Source: Cinnamomum chago (taxonomy: Eukaryota > Streptophyta > Magnoliopsida > Laurales > Lauraceae). Taken from it: a stretch of 64,000 nucleotides of DNA. Of the stretch, positions 11,531 to 24,400 are shown piece by piece. The position numbers and the translations under genes are program-made. The DNA lies in assembly GCA_038049695.1 (NCBI GenBank), contig CP142452.1:95053501-95117500 (forward strand), read 5' to 3'. Under the pieces are notes generated by a model, which ran no database searches, was not told the DNA's origin, and worked only from the letters and a program-made list of their open reading frames with translations. Each line of letters starts with the position of its first letter. Within the stretch, counting starts at the first letter, position 1.

Positions 11531-13808
11531 ATATTTGACTGTGGAAGAGAGGAGGGATATATACATATTTGACTGTGGAAGAGAGGGTGGATATATGAGA
11601 GGGGGTGGTCGAATAGAAAGGCTTTTCTATGTGTGTCCCTTGATGTAACAGGATTATGGGTCTATTACATGGGGGCGGTGATGCTTTGTTGTATCGAGTT
11701 CAAAACTAGTGAACTATGGAATCCTACTTGACATCTTACTATCTCAGTTTGGGTTTTTGTGGGTGTTTTATTTGTTTTTCTTTTTTAATCATTCTCCAAA
11801 TTCAGAAGAGGACTCCAACAAAGATTGTTTGCTTGCAGTCAAAAAATCTCTTTCAATGTCAATGTTCCATGTCATAATAATATTTTTTCAAGAAATTCGG
11901 ATCCTCTTAGGCTTTTGACCCATAGACACCATGAATAGACAAATAATGGTTTGCCACGTCAAGTGGGATGTCTACATTGGATGGGGCACGCACAGCCCAC
12001 ATGAATGGAAGGCATCCCCAGGTGACATGGCGGACCGCAATTGGTCTACTCACGGTCAACATAGAATCAGAGCATCCAGATTCTTTATTTGGTCATCTTC
12101 GCCATTATTTCACAATTTTATTAGGGCTATTGAAAACTTTAAGGGGCCATTTGGAAACTCAAATCTAATTAGTTAGTGCTAATTTACAATTAGTCTGTTT
12201 GGTTAATTATATGAAAGGACTCTTTTATCTTAAGGTAGTTGTGACCCACTTTAAGAATTATGATAATTGGACCCCACCTTTTAAAAATTACAATATAGAA
12301 CCCTCTATTTGCATCATTCTCAATCGGTTTTGAGTTAAGGCTAAGAGTTATTAAGAAATTTTGATTGATAATAGGATTTGAGTTAAGGAATAAGTTTATA
12401 TATATAAATAAATAGAGGCTTATCATGATTTTTTTTGAAAATCTCCCCCCTCCTCTCTCTCTCTCTCTGCTTGAAATACTTCAGTTAAATTCTTCTATGC
12501 TAGAAATTTAGAAAAAAGCTCTAATATGCAAAGTGGAGCGGTATATTTGAAATTATCGGGCATGAGTCTAAAAGTAGGCCCTATTTGTAAACTAAAAAAA
12601 TGAAATATAAAAGTGCACAATTCTCAAGATTATTTTTACCAAAATAAAAGTTATATAATTGTAGAGAGTATATTAATTATAATTTTAATAAGTCGATGGA
12701 TATAGACTTAGGTATTTCTATTATAAAAAAAAAAGAGTGGAGCTTCTCCTTTAGATCCATTTTGATCAATGCGATTCAAAAAATAATTAGACAGTTATCT
12801 TAACTATAATTGATAAAAATGACTAAAATCACCCTTAAATGACCGATTTTTTTTTTTAAAAAATGAGTGCTTTAAATTAACAATTTTTAGGTATAGATTA
12901 AAATTAGTTTTGTCAAAATCAACAACTTCAATATACAATACAATATATCGGTTGAGAAGGAAATGACCACAATCTTGATCCAATTGGATGATTCATAAGT
13001 TGGGGCCTGGTCGGTGGTCGTCACCATTATATTAGGACCAATGAGTGCTAGAAAGTAATGGAGGAGGTTTTTGTTTTAAAAAAAAAAAACCCACTCCAAG
13101 TGAGGCCCACTATGATGGATGACAACTACGTAACCGTTGAATAGAAAAATTTAAATGATGGCTATTTATGTGCAGAATTTATAGTCCATTATATAATCTT
13201 AATCACTTGATCTAAGACTCCCAAAGTTTAATTATTTCATACTCATCATCTTCGTAAGATTTCAAGCCGACAGTGCACTAATAATGCTTATGTGCTTCAA
13301 ATTTATTATCTTTAATTTTTTATATATTTTGAGTAATTTTAATGAATATACTCTGATCTTGTGATAGTCTGATAGATAACCATACACCGACTTGCCAACT
13401 GTTACATGAACTAAGTATTTTCTTAGTTGCGTGGAGAACTTGCACTCCTTGCAGCACTGCTTCGATTTGACTGGGACGACTCCGCGTGCGAGTTGGCCGC
13501 TTACTGTCCCCCACTTCAACGCGTGGTAATCGCACAAGGGCTCAAGGTAACTGGGTAAAGAAGTCGAAAGGTTAGATGGGGAACCAGCCACCAGGGACCC
13601 CTGCCAATGTTGCAGTGCAATATGTACCAAATACTGGTTCAGTCATTGTAGGAACGGTGGTATGGTACAGAAGGGTAGGAACTTGCTATGATGATGATAT
13701 TTACATTGAAGACGGGAAGAAGATTCCAAGTTTTTGTACAGCGGCAGCCTTTACCATAGTAAATGTACAAAAGAGAGTCTATTAAAATGTTGACCAATTA
13801 CGTACTAG
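11531..13808. other. Intergenic region between the transporter genes, left part
   Basis: Holds the 3' flank of gene 1 and AT-rich sequence. A less AT-rich stretch at about 13436-13785 has short open frames on both strands, none of which I recognise. No RNA gene was seen. Confidence 0.5.
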
Positions 13809-14471
13809 CAGTGGCGGATCTAGGATTCAAAATTATTGGGGGCACGATTAAGTAGTGTTGCCCCCGAAATTTTTTTTTTGGTTATTTATATGATTACAAA
13901 TGATTTTTTCTTTTTTTTTTCTTCATGCTCGATAAAAAACAATACACAAAAAAAGTAGTGGACCTTCTGCATACACTATCAGTAACTAATACACAAAAAG
14001 GTGCATTCAAAGACAGATAGTTTGTAGATTTTCACTGCATTGCAAATCATGCCTAGCAAGGACAAATAGTGTGCAGATTTACCCCAAACCTGAACAAATA
14101 TAATATAATAATTTCAAGCAATAAAATAAGACATATTTATTTATTACAATTGTTCTCTACGAGTTTTCATATTTTGAAAAAGTTCTATTACAATATCATT
14201 AGTAATTGTTCCAACCAACTCTTTTTCTATAAAACATACAAGACAATCATTCATAAATTGGTCATTCATTCGATTACGCAGGCCCCCAGTGGATATATAC
14301 TAGGCCTAATAAGTGATAACTTTTCATTGGGGGGCCTGGTTCAATGTCACTGGGGGCCCAAAAAATTCATTGGGGGCCATATGAAGAAAATTAGCGGGCC
14401 TCACCATAATTATAAATAAAACTTATAAAATCCACTGGGGGCCCAATGGATATATATTAGATCCGCCTCTG
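13809..14471. mobile_element. Non-autonomous hAT element (Tip100-like ends) with perfect 8-bp duplication
   Basis: The left end CAGTGGCGGATCTAGGA mirrors the right end TATTAGATCCGCCTCTG. Both ends are flanked by the identical 8-mer CGTACTAG (13801-13808 and 14472-14479), the target-site duplication length of hAT transposons. The CAG(T/A)GGCGGA terminus is typical of Tip100-type hAT elements in plants. The 663-bp body has GGGGGCC-rich patches near both ends and no transposase, so it is non-autonomous. The perfect duplication suggests a fairly young insertion. Confidence 0.85.
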
Positions 14472-14479
14472 CGTACTAG

Positions 14480-15237
14480 TATCACTTACGACCTGCATGC
14501 AATGACAAAGGTATGGTGGTTATTTTAACAAGAACTTCACTTTCATTAAGATGGAGAAATTCTTATCTCACTCAATTTTAGAGAAAATCTCTCACGTGTT
14601 AGAATCTTTTGCAACTCCAAATAAATGGTAAACGACAATTTTTTGGACGTTTCCATTCCACTGTATGGGCAAATGAGCTTTCAAAGGCAGCTTTATGCCT
14701 TGACTCTTACCTTTGTTTGCTTCAAATTGAATACCTTTGTTTTCACATTTCGCAAATCACATATTTTATAGATTTCCAAATATTTTTTGCAATGAAGGTT
14801 GATATCATGTATAAGTGGATGGATCACAAAATTAATTCAGCATATCATCGACAGATCTCAACTGTGGGCTCCCCATAATTCTTCGTTTTAGCCGTTGGAT
14901 CAAACTATACCATGAAAGAAAGTGTGGTTGACTGGTAACAATTTACTGCCATTAGAATTGGATTGTAACAGGTGATTACCCATGAATCTGATCAATGTCA
15001 AAAAACTTAAACCAAGGTAACGTTTGAGCGTCTCGTCAAAAGGAGAGGTGGAATTGATCTAGATCGAACAGTTTTTATTTGAAATATCCTGCTCCACTGT
15101 TGGTGATATCTTCAGACAAAATGTCCAAATTAGCTTCTTGGGGTTGTAAAAAATTGAGTACTTCCCCAACACAGACGGAGTTGTGAATTAAAGATGTGGG
15201 GGCTGCTTAGATGGATTCAAATGGCTTGGGATGGGTA
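14480..15237. other. Intergenic spacer, nothing recognised
   Basis: AT-rich sequence between the hAT element and the small MITE. No supported gene or repeat. Confidence 0.5.
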
Positions 15238-15529
15238 ACTTTTGTCCGTTTGGCAATTTACTAGTAAAATAAAAATAATTTAAAGCATCAAATTAAGAAA
15301 AAAACAAAATATAAGGAGGTTATAATAGTATTTTGTCTTAGTAGTATATTGATTGAGAATTATTTATCTTTTTGTGTAAAAGAAAGTTTTTTTTGCTAAT
15401 TAGTGGATAAAGATTGTTGCTTTTTTACATTATTTTATTTAGGAGGATATATACTTTTGATGTGACTCCTTATTTGAAAAGATAAGAGTCTTTAAGTTAT
15501 ATTTACGAACCTTCTAAATTGCCAAAAGT
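15238..15529. mobile_element. MITE with CCGTTTGGCAATTTA ends (copy A)
   Basis: About 290 bp, starting near CCGTTTGGCAATTTACTA and ending TAAATTGCCAAAAG, an imperfect terminal inverted repeat. The left 80 bases match the reverse complement of the right side of the element at 48286-48585, including a TTTAAAGCATCAAATTAAG core. The two are therefore copies of one family. No coding capacity. Exact ends and target duplication were not resolved. Confidence 0.65.
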
Positions 15530-18238
15530 CACAGGAGATTGGAGGTCTTGTCAAGTTTTATCTGATGGACCCCATATTAGCACGCAGTGATTCATATATA
15601 ATCATTTATTTAAGAGCTCTAAAACTAGTTAGATAAGTGTGTGTACGTATATGCCTTTTTTTGCCTTTCCTTTTGAATCCCTGATCAGATGATCTCATTC
15701 TTTTGACCGTGTCCATATAGGGTTAATCGGTCACTTCATAAAAAGGCAATCAGATCTCTGAGCAGATTTTCATCCATTTAGGTGGGATGCATGATCGAGG
15801 TTGAGGTTTAAATGTTGTGTATCTATTAATGTAGCCCAACATTACCCTTCTATATATACTATATATATTATTACATTTTTTATAGACCAGAGATGGAGCC
15901 GGCAAGACTGACATACACGTCAATACATTTGTGTAATGAGAGGATACTACGATAGAGAGGGAAATTATTTTGATTCTTTTTGGAGCCTAGTGCTATGTAA
16001 TTTGGTGGCACACATTTTTCGTTGAAAATAGAAAAAAATGAACTTGTTTTTCTTAATGGTAGACAGGATTTTGATTTTCTATAAGAGATCAGGTAGGAAT
16101 GCAAAATTAATCTATGTCGAAAAAACATAATTCTGTGTTACAGCATGAAATCCTTTTGATGCACAAACAAACACTTCTAAAGCGTCAGCAGATTAGATTT
16201 ATCTATGGAAGGAAAAGTATGCTAAGACCCATCCGACTAATATCACTAGATTTAGATTCTTCGTTGGGCCCAACAGGTGAAACCCGGTTCAGATTCAGGA
16301 TCTAAAACCCTTTATTGGCCGAGCTTTAATCCAAGTCCAAACCTTACCAAACTCGGGGTTATACACTTACATTTATTATTATTATTATTATTTTTTGATA
16401 ATGCAGGTTTCCAGCCCTTTGAGTCAGATTAATCTCTACAGACTCAAGAGAAAAAACCAGATAAAATTCCTCTGTCATATACTTACATGACAGCTGAGCA
16501 GGAGACTTATCACCCATACGCTTCTTGGCCTCTAGCCTACAAGTTGCAGAGCAGCTATAGAACTCAGAGACTCCATTTCGGGTAAGGATGACAATTTAGG
16601 TTCGGACCAACTTGTAGGAGACCAAGAACGGTCTCTTATATTGCTAGTAAGTGGTGACAGTTCTTACGTGACTGCCCAATTTCCTAATTTGAGCAGTCAC
16701 CTTCTCTCACTTGAGGGATGTCTACTTCTCTCACCATAGGGATGAGTCTCAACCCCTTGGTTTAAAAGAAAAAAGAAAAAGAAAACTGATAGTAAACTGC
16801 TAGAGACTAATTCCTTTTGAAATACATTTATTTCAAACGGTTCTAAATATTAATAATTGAGCCCCATGCTGAGCACATCCCTGCACTCCGGATCTTCATT
16901 CAAATTGAAGAATATGAATGTTACCGCCGGGTAGGGTGAAGATCACAGCACGTTCTTTCAATCAATGAAGATTTTTAATTAATTTCAGCCTATCCAACTT
17001 GATGTCTGCCTTCTGCCTTTCCATGTACTCGTGTTCCCCGTGGAAACTCAAGGGCAGGGCCCACCAACGTCACTCATCATCAGGTGGGCAGTGGACCCCA
17101 TGAGTCCGGATGCCGCCCGAGCGGTTACTTGCACTCTTTTCCTGAGTGGGTTATGGGAACCCACCGTGAAGCCCACCTATGTGGTCGCAATGCAATATTG
17201 AAGGTATGATGGGACCAAATCTTGTCGAAGTGAAATTTAGAAGTGCTCTATTAGATCATCTGTAGGTGGGCTCCACATTGAGTTCCACCCTTTTCACTCA
17301 CAGGAACCCTGTTAGAGGCCACAAAAGGGATCCGGACTCCGGAATCATAATTTTCTGACACGTACCCGTGCGTCACTAGGAAGAGTGGCCTCTTTTAAAT
17401 CCATTCAGAAGAATCTTCACTTTGTTTCAAGAGATAAGGTCTCATGGTCACTTGACACAACTTGCAAGACCCATTGTCATGGGTCTAACTATCAAGCCAA
17501 AAGCCCTAAGACTGATGGAATGTGTCTAGCTTTCACTGCAGACCTATTTTGTGGTTCTCATGGTTCTCACTTTGATGGTATATCGTCATTTTCCTTTCTT
17601 AGGACCGCTAACTTTAAACTTTAGGTAGTGCTTTCTTTTGAGGACTTCACACAAGGGGTAGGTTGCTCCTTTAAAAAAAAAAAAAAAAAATAGATGGCTT
17701 TTAGATAACTCTCACGCTACTGTAGTTAGCCTTTTTCATTATTCGGATCTAAGATGTGGAGGTCACCTCCAATACCAAATGTTGTAGATCTAACTGAAAT
17801 GTAAAAGGCCTCAAAATTGATAGAATGCTTCAAATCAAGTCTTATAACAAGTAAAGACTGTAACAAACTTGTGTCGGTAAACCCTGTGAATGGGGGCGCA
17901 TGTGAGCTTACCAAAACACACTTTCTTCACACGGTCCATTTCTGGAAGGGTTAGGATCAGATGGAAATGGGGTGGGTGAGTTCTGACCACTCCAAAACCT
18001 CATGACATGTACTTGCGTAGTGCTTTCACCAAGGTGTAAAAAAAAAATTCTAGTTTGGGCTGTTATCTAATGTGCTGTGCCTCATTGTCAGGAAAGGGCC
18101 AAGCCTAAAACCCATTTCAATCATGGTAATTTTCTAGAAACGATTAATCTTTCTATTCTATGTTATTTTGGTATTAGTTTGTTTCCTCTTGCTTGGGGTC
18201 TTTTTGTCTTTGCCTAGTGAAATACACGGCACATGCAT
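15530..18238. other. Intergenic region upstream of transporter gene 2
   Basis: Contains an (ATT)n tract near 16373-16394 and an A-run near 17672-17689. Otherwise unremarkable; no supported gene. Confidence 0.5.
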
Positions 18239-18312
18239 TGTCTTATTCAGGACTAATTGCGACCCAGAAGAGAACACGTCAGCGAGTCAGTCATCTTCTT
18301 TGTAGCGTTCTA
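18239..18312 (+). promoter_or_regulatory. Upstream block shared by both transporter genes (copy 2)
   Basis: Counterpart of 3221-3294, with TGTCTTATTCAGGACTAA, CGACCCAG, ACACGTCAGC and TTCTTTGTAGC in the same order and spacing. A TTATAGA element near 18320 could be a TATA box. The role is inferred. Confidence 0.5.
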
Positions 18313-18395
18313 CCCCTCACTGCTTATAGAAGTGCCCATAGATGGTCCTCTTACATTCACTCACTTGTAAGCCGAGAAATCTGTGTTTGTGTTTG

Positions 18396-18417
18396 AGAGA
18401 GAGAGAGAGAGAGAGAG
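18396..18417. repeat. (GA)n in the 5' leader of transporter gene 2
   Basis: About 11 GA units lie just before the start codon region, probably in the transcribed leader. Gene 1 has no such tract in its leader. Confidence 0.75.
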
Positions 18418-18426
18418 GTGCAAAAG

Positions 18427-21400
18427 ATGATGATGCGCAGCGTCACTCGCTTCGTGTATTATATGAAATGTTTCCCGTTTGTTGCTTCTTCAAGGGATGC
18501 GGAAATGGAAGGAAAAGGCGTTGTTGAAGGCGCTAAAAAAGCAGAGAGGAAACCAGGAGGATGGAAGTCTATGCCTTATGTTATAGGTCATCTCTCATTC
18601 TCTCTCTCTCACTCTCTCACACACAAACACAAGCAGTCATGTGGGTGAGCGGTTAGTGGAATGAAAACGGTTTCATGTCTTGCAGGGAACGAGACGTTTG
18701 AGAAACTGGCGACCTTAGGCTTATTGGCGAACATCATGGTCTACCTGCAAGACCAGTTCCACATGAAGCAGGTCTTTGCCACAAATGTCATCAACATATG
18801 GTCTGGAACAACAAATTTCGCACCTTTGATCGGAGCCTTTCTTTCGGACGCCTACTTTGGCAGATTTCGTACCTTAGCATATGCTTCGATTGCATCATTT
18901 CTGGTAAGATTTGAAGTTGTGCGAAACCCACTCAACATTTGTTGCATCAACTCACTAACTTTTTTTCCCCATCTCACTAACTTGAGTAGCACTCACTGCA
19001 TGTGTCCCGTGGATGGAGTCGCCATCTCAAACTTCTTTTTCCTAATATGTGTGAGTTTCTATTTCCTCATATGTATGAGTTGCCCTCCCTAGTACCTATT
19101 AACTTACACTTGTAAGTCTCTCGGGGATCCGACTAGCCCCTTTGCTGGAATACCAAAAAAAAGAAAAAAAGATGCCTGCTAATTGGATGATCTAGATCTA
19201 TTGACAAATGCCACCACCAAGGGTTTCCGGTGTTAGTTGAGACTGCTAACTTGTTATCGGCTTGTTTACCAAAACAAAACTTGTAATCCACTCACATGGT
19301 CACCTCATGATTTCGATAAAAATTATTAGCTAAGAAAATTTTAATATATATGGTAACTTAAAAGTAAGTTTGGGCACACAAAGGATTGTAGAGAAAGAAA
19401 ACTTTAGGTATCTTGTATCTATGGTGCAACAGGATGGAGAGATTGATAATGATGTAAGTCACAGAATTCAGGACGGGTGGACCAAATGGAGGAGTGCTTC
19501 GGGGGTCTTGTGTGATCGGAAAGTCCCCCTCAAGGTTAAAAGAAAAGTATTATAAGGTGGCGGTACGTCCAGCATTATCATATTGATCAGAGTGTTGGGC
19601 AGTAAAACATAATCATGTTAAAAAGATGGAAGTTGCAGAGATGAGAATGCTAAGATGGATGTGCGGGATCACAAGGAGATATAGGATTAGGAATGAAGAG
19701 ATTATGAGCAAAGTAGGAATAACACCGATTAAAGATAAAATGAGAGAAAATTGACTAAAATGGTTCGGCCATGTTAAAAGGCGCCCAATGGAGGCACCTG
19801 TTAAAAGGTGTGAAAGTATGGAGATTGCCCGGAGTAGAAGAGGGAGATGGAGATCCAAGAGAAGTTGAAAAGAAACTATTAAACATGACCTTGCCTACAT
19901 GGATCTAACGGAGGACATGGCCCTAAACAGATTTGATTGGCGTCGTCAAATCCATATAGCCGACCCCACCTAGTGGGAAAATACTTGGTTTGGTTTGGTT
20001 TGATTTATGGTATCAGAGTCAACCAGTCACAAGTTCGAATAAAAAAACAACTTGGTACTAAAAAATATCTGTCACCAAAAGTGCGCCGGCCGAATCTCAG
20101 CTGAGTACTTATGTCGTCACTACTAACACCTCGAGGTTTTGATATAAAGAAGAACGACTTGGCTCCACCCGAGCAACCTCTACTAACACCTTGAGTTTTT
20201 GACGGGAATGATTTGCTCAAGTAAATCTTAATTGGACCATCAATTCGTTCGTTTGTATTTTAAACGGTTTGGATTAAAGTAGATGGTTCAAGTTTATTTG
20301 ATTTTCTGTCATCGGGTAACTAGATATAGGGTGTCATGCATTCATTGGTTTGCACCTACGCTTATGCATGGTACTCGTGCCCATCAAACTCACGTAACAC
20401 GAATTGCCATGTCAGAGAAATCTAAACTCTCCAACTCTTCTACAATGGTCCACATGTGCATATAAACATAACATCGAATTGCTATTTCCATCCAGTCAGG
20501 CTAGAACTATAGCATAAACCTCGGTGTGGATACTTCAGAGCTTGTGGGTGCAGACGTACGTCTTGAAACTTTTATTTGCTTTGATGATCACATTCACAGC
20601 TATTGATTCAAGGACCACAGTGCATTTATACTAGGGTTATGGCACACCAGGTTGAGCCTGGCCGTTTCTTTCATCACATTTCTTGTGATACTTTGCTTGT
20701 CTTTTCTGTGCTGTCTTCTAATCCAACTTCAACTTCAACTTCAAGACTAATCATTCTTTCTAGCATCTAATCAAGAACCTTTTTCCATATTAAGAAGAGT
20801 CATGAGCCTCTAGGACTCTTGACTCACTTGAAATTTGTGAGACTCCTCAGTGGCCTACTCATTAAAATCTAAATAATTCATTATAAACGCCTTATCTCAT
20901 AGAAGTCCTATCCAATTTTGACTACAATAATTTCTACGCCTACCATAAGATTGATTATTATAAAAGACTTCAATTATTCATTATATTTTATTGACACGCT
21001 CTATAAATGATCTATCTATCTGTGAACGCAAACAATTATTAATGTCAAATTTGCCTACGGCACATTGAACAGAAAGGCATTTATTTATTACCGGCCATTT
21101 AGGTTATATGTATATGGGGCACAGTGAAGAGCCTCAGGGATGTTGGTAAGTTCTGCCTAGCCTAATAGGAAGCAGAAAGCGTCGTTATAATGATTTTTTT
21201 GTATGGTATTACTGTGTTAAGTTTCTTGTCGTTTTCTCTATAATATCTTATATCAAAAGGACTTATTACTCCCTTTCAATGTTTGCTTGAAAAAGCTCAT
21301 TTCTAGTTGTCTTTTGGGACAGTGATAAGGAGCAATCGGATGAAAATCTAAGGCTCTAGGTCCAGGGAACATGGTCCAAACTGGCAAACTGTCGCTATGG

Positions 21401-24400
21401 TTTGATGTTTATAGATTGAATATTAGAACTTAGAAGCACAATTTCTTATGCAGAACTTAACCACCTGTTCACTTGATTGACCTTGGACTACTGGCAATTA
21501 CTATTTTATCATCGACTTAAAGGGAGACAACTTGTACCTTTTAATTGGATTTTCTTTTCTCTTTCTTTTTTCGTTCTTGCCTCATTGTTGTTTGTCCTTT
21601 TGTATTTTCTCGAATTTAAGTTATCGATTAAAAAAATATATATTAAGAGTTGGAAGATAGGTGTGAGTTTGCTTGCATAAAAACCACAAGGATCGTTTTC
21701 AAGGCTGTGCCAAGGCTTTTATTTTATTTTTGCAGGAAGATTCCATCTAGACTATGGATCATGCATCCATCCAAACTTTCTTCTAAATTTCCCTTTCTAT
21801 TTTGTCGTATCTAATTGAAGGTTGTTAAGAGAAAGAGGCCATTCTCTCTCACTGGTCGACCTGTGTATTTGACCCCTTGAGGGGCCACTTGGGGGGTGGG
21901 TGGGTTGGTTTAGCAAAAATTTAGTGAATCATGTCTGAAGAATTTCTCCAAAAGTTGTCCCTAGGTTGGAAAACCTAAATCGCTAGTGTGGAGGCTTTGC
22001 AAATCCCATGAAGGCTAGAGAATTGAGAAGTCCAGAGGTGATTTGAGATAAGTAGGTGGGTTTTGAGATTCTAGCAAAAAAAAAAAAAAAAAGTTTGGCC
22101 TTCAAGCACTATAATTTACCAACATTTCTGCCCCCTTCACCCCATCATAATTTTTCGCAACGAACGTTCTCATTTACAAATGGTTGATGTTGTCATGGTT
22201 GGCAGCGTGAAATTTGGGGGAGTTCCACCCCTCAAACACTCTTTATAGTTGATCTTGTTACTAAGGCCCAACCACATGCATCTATTCAATTGGGGTCGGG
22301 GGAGGAATACTACAATGGAACCTCATTAGATTATTGTACATCTTGATATCATAGCTTTGAATTATTCAACTCCTTGAAATGTAATTAAATGGTGGGTGCT
22401 AATTTAAAAGAGTTGGGGGAGAACAACTCCTTACTTTAGTGGTATGGAGTGACAGTTTTTATTGAGAGGTCTTGAGTTCTAACCCGGCCTCCTCCCTTTT
22501 TGCAATTGTGAGTTTTTATTACCTCACATATGTGAGTTGTCTCTATATCTCTTTGCATGTATGAGTTTCCATCACCTCACATATGTGAGTATTATCTATC
22601 TCTTCTCATATATTTAGGTTCCATCACCTCACACATGTAGTCATGTAGTCTCAGGTGGTCCCAACTTGGTTACCAAAATTCAAAGGAGTTGGGGAGTGAG
22701 TATGAAGGGAAATAGACTATTCAGTGTTGGACACATGTGAGCCCCCATCATCTTGACCGTATGCAGTCTCCTTTTTGGAGAGTATCTGCGAAAGGAGGTG
22801 GGCGTCAGAGAGTGAAATGTGCTGTCTCCGTTTTGGAGAGTATCTGCGAAAGGAGGTGGACGTCAGAAAGTGAAATGTATGGTCCATCCACATTGTGCCC
22901 TCGTGCAGGATAGCAAGTTTTTTTTTTTTTTTTTTCCCTGGAGCTTGTTTTTCTGTATATAATTGGAACCCATTGTTTACATGGAATTGAATTTGTAGGA
23001 ACTCATGGTAAATGTTAATATATATCGGCTAAGAAATATTGGAAAAGTGAACAGGGAAGGATATAAGGTGGAGATTTATATGGACCTTGACCATCTTATG
23101 ATTTCATTTGATTGGGTGATAGTGGGGTATTCATTTTCCATTTTATCTTTCTTTTGAACCTTTGTTTTTCAATTGTAGTTTGTTAAAAATAAGTCTTTGA
23201 GAATTCGTCGAAACTGAATTCTATGTCAAAAAGTGGCCCTTAATGTAAGAAGGTTCTATCTGTTTGGTACAGTAAGTGGGCCACTTTATCATTCCACATC
23301 TCCCCTTCTCCGTCGAGACTCCTATTTTTGTAGCACGAACATGCCGGGCTATATCTTGTGTGGTTAGTAATCAATAACCCAATTACTGATCTTACAAAAC
23401 TTTGGTGTTATTTCTATGAGATTCAGCCTAAAATATGTGTATATATATATTCCAAAACAGGGTTTTTATTCTGTAGTCCCTCCCTCATCCAATAAGAACT
23501 TTCTTTTAACCTCTAATTTTTTAATTATCAAAGTATAGTCATTTTGATCACAATACATTTAACAACAGCCAGAAGCCAGTGTCCTACTATCCACAAGGTT
23601 GTAGGTTCAACTCATGTTACCAATCAAAACTGTAGTTGCAAATCAATTTGTAGGGAAATTGGCTAGCAGCAACAAAAAGCTTGGGTATTGAGTTTTGAGT
23701 GTTTTGATTTCCTGAGCTCCTCTGACAGATTTATAAGCCATGAGGGATTCTATAATTCAGAGAAATTTACTAATAGAGTGAGGCGTAGCTAGAAAAATCT
23801 TCATTAAAAGGTCAGGCTCTTCCAGGCACATGAGAACCAGGCTTAGTTGTACTTCGATTTAGGTGATAATCATCTTTGAATTGAAACAACTCTGATGACC
23901 GCATATGTTTGTCTGTTGATCTGTTACATACTTTTGCCTCTTAACAGGGAATGGCAACTCTAACGTTAACGGCATGGCATCCAGAGCTAAGGCCACCAAA
24001 ATGTGATCCCAACAAGCCAGGAGCCCATTGTCTAGGCCCCACAAAGAGCCAACTGGGTGTCCTCTACCTTGGACTGGGATTCCTAACCATCGGCGCAGGA
24101 GGTATCAGGCCATGCAATCTCGCTTTTGGTGTAGACCAGTTTGACCCGACTACAGAGAAGGGAAGGAGGGGCATTAACAGCTTCTTCAACTGGTACTACT
24201 TCACCTTCACGGTCTCTATGATGATTGCATTGACTGTCGTTGTCTACATTCAAAGTAGCGTCAGTTGGAGCCTTGGACTGGGCATCCCCTCCTTACTCAT
24301 GCTTTGCTCCATCACCCTATTCTTTATGGGCACCAAGGTCTACATCTACGTCTTACCTGAAGGAAGTGTCTTCTCCAGCATTGCTCGGGTCCTTGTTGCT

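Larger units (their letters stand above)
18904..23947 (+). other. Intron 2 of transporter gene 2 (5.0 kb)
   Basis: Bounded by GTAAGA and TCTTAACAG. It contains a 5'-truncated RTE LINE (about 19360-20002), a CTCACATATGTGAG-type repeat cluster (22508-22640), a 58-bp direct duplication (22763-22878), A- and T-runs near 22076 and 22917, and otherwise AT-rich unassigned sequence. Confidence 0.8.

Noticed and set aside
13262-13785. Open frames on both strands, including a Cys-rich minus-strand one
   Set aside because: Not recognised, both overlap each other, no splice or start context; could be a worn gene fragment but unsupported.
20005-20045. TGGTATCAGAGT resembling a retroelement primer-binding site after the RTE LINE
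   Set aside because: No terminal repeat or gag nearby; too short to call an element.
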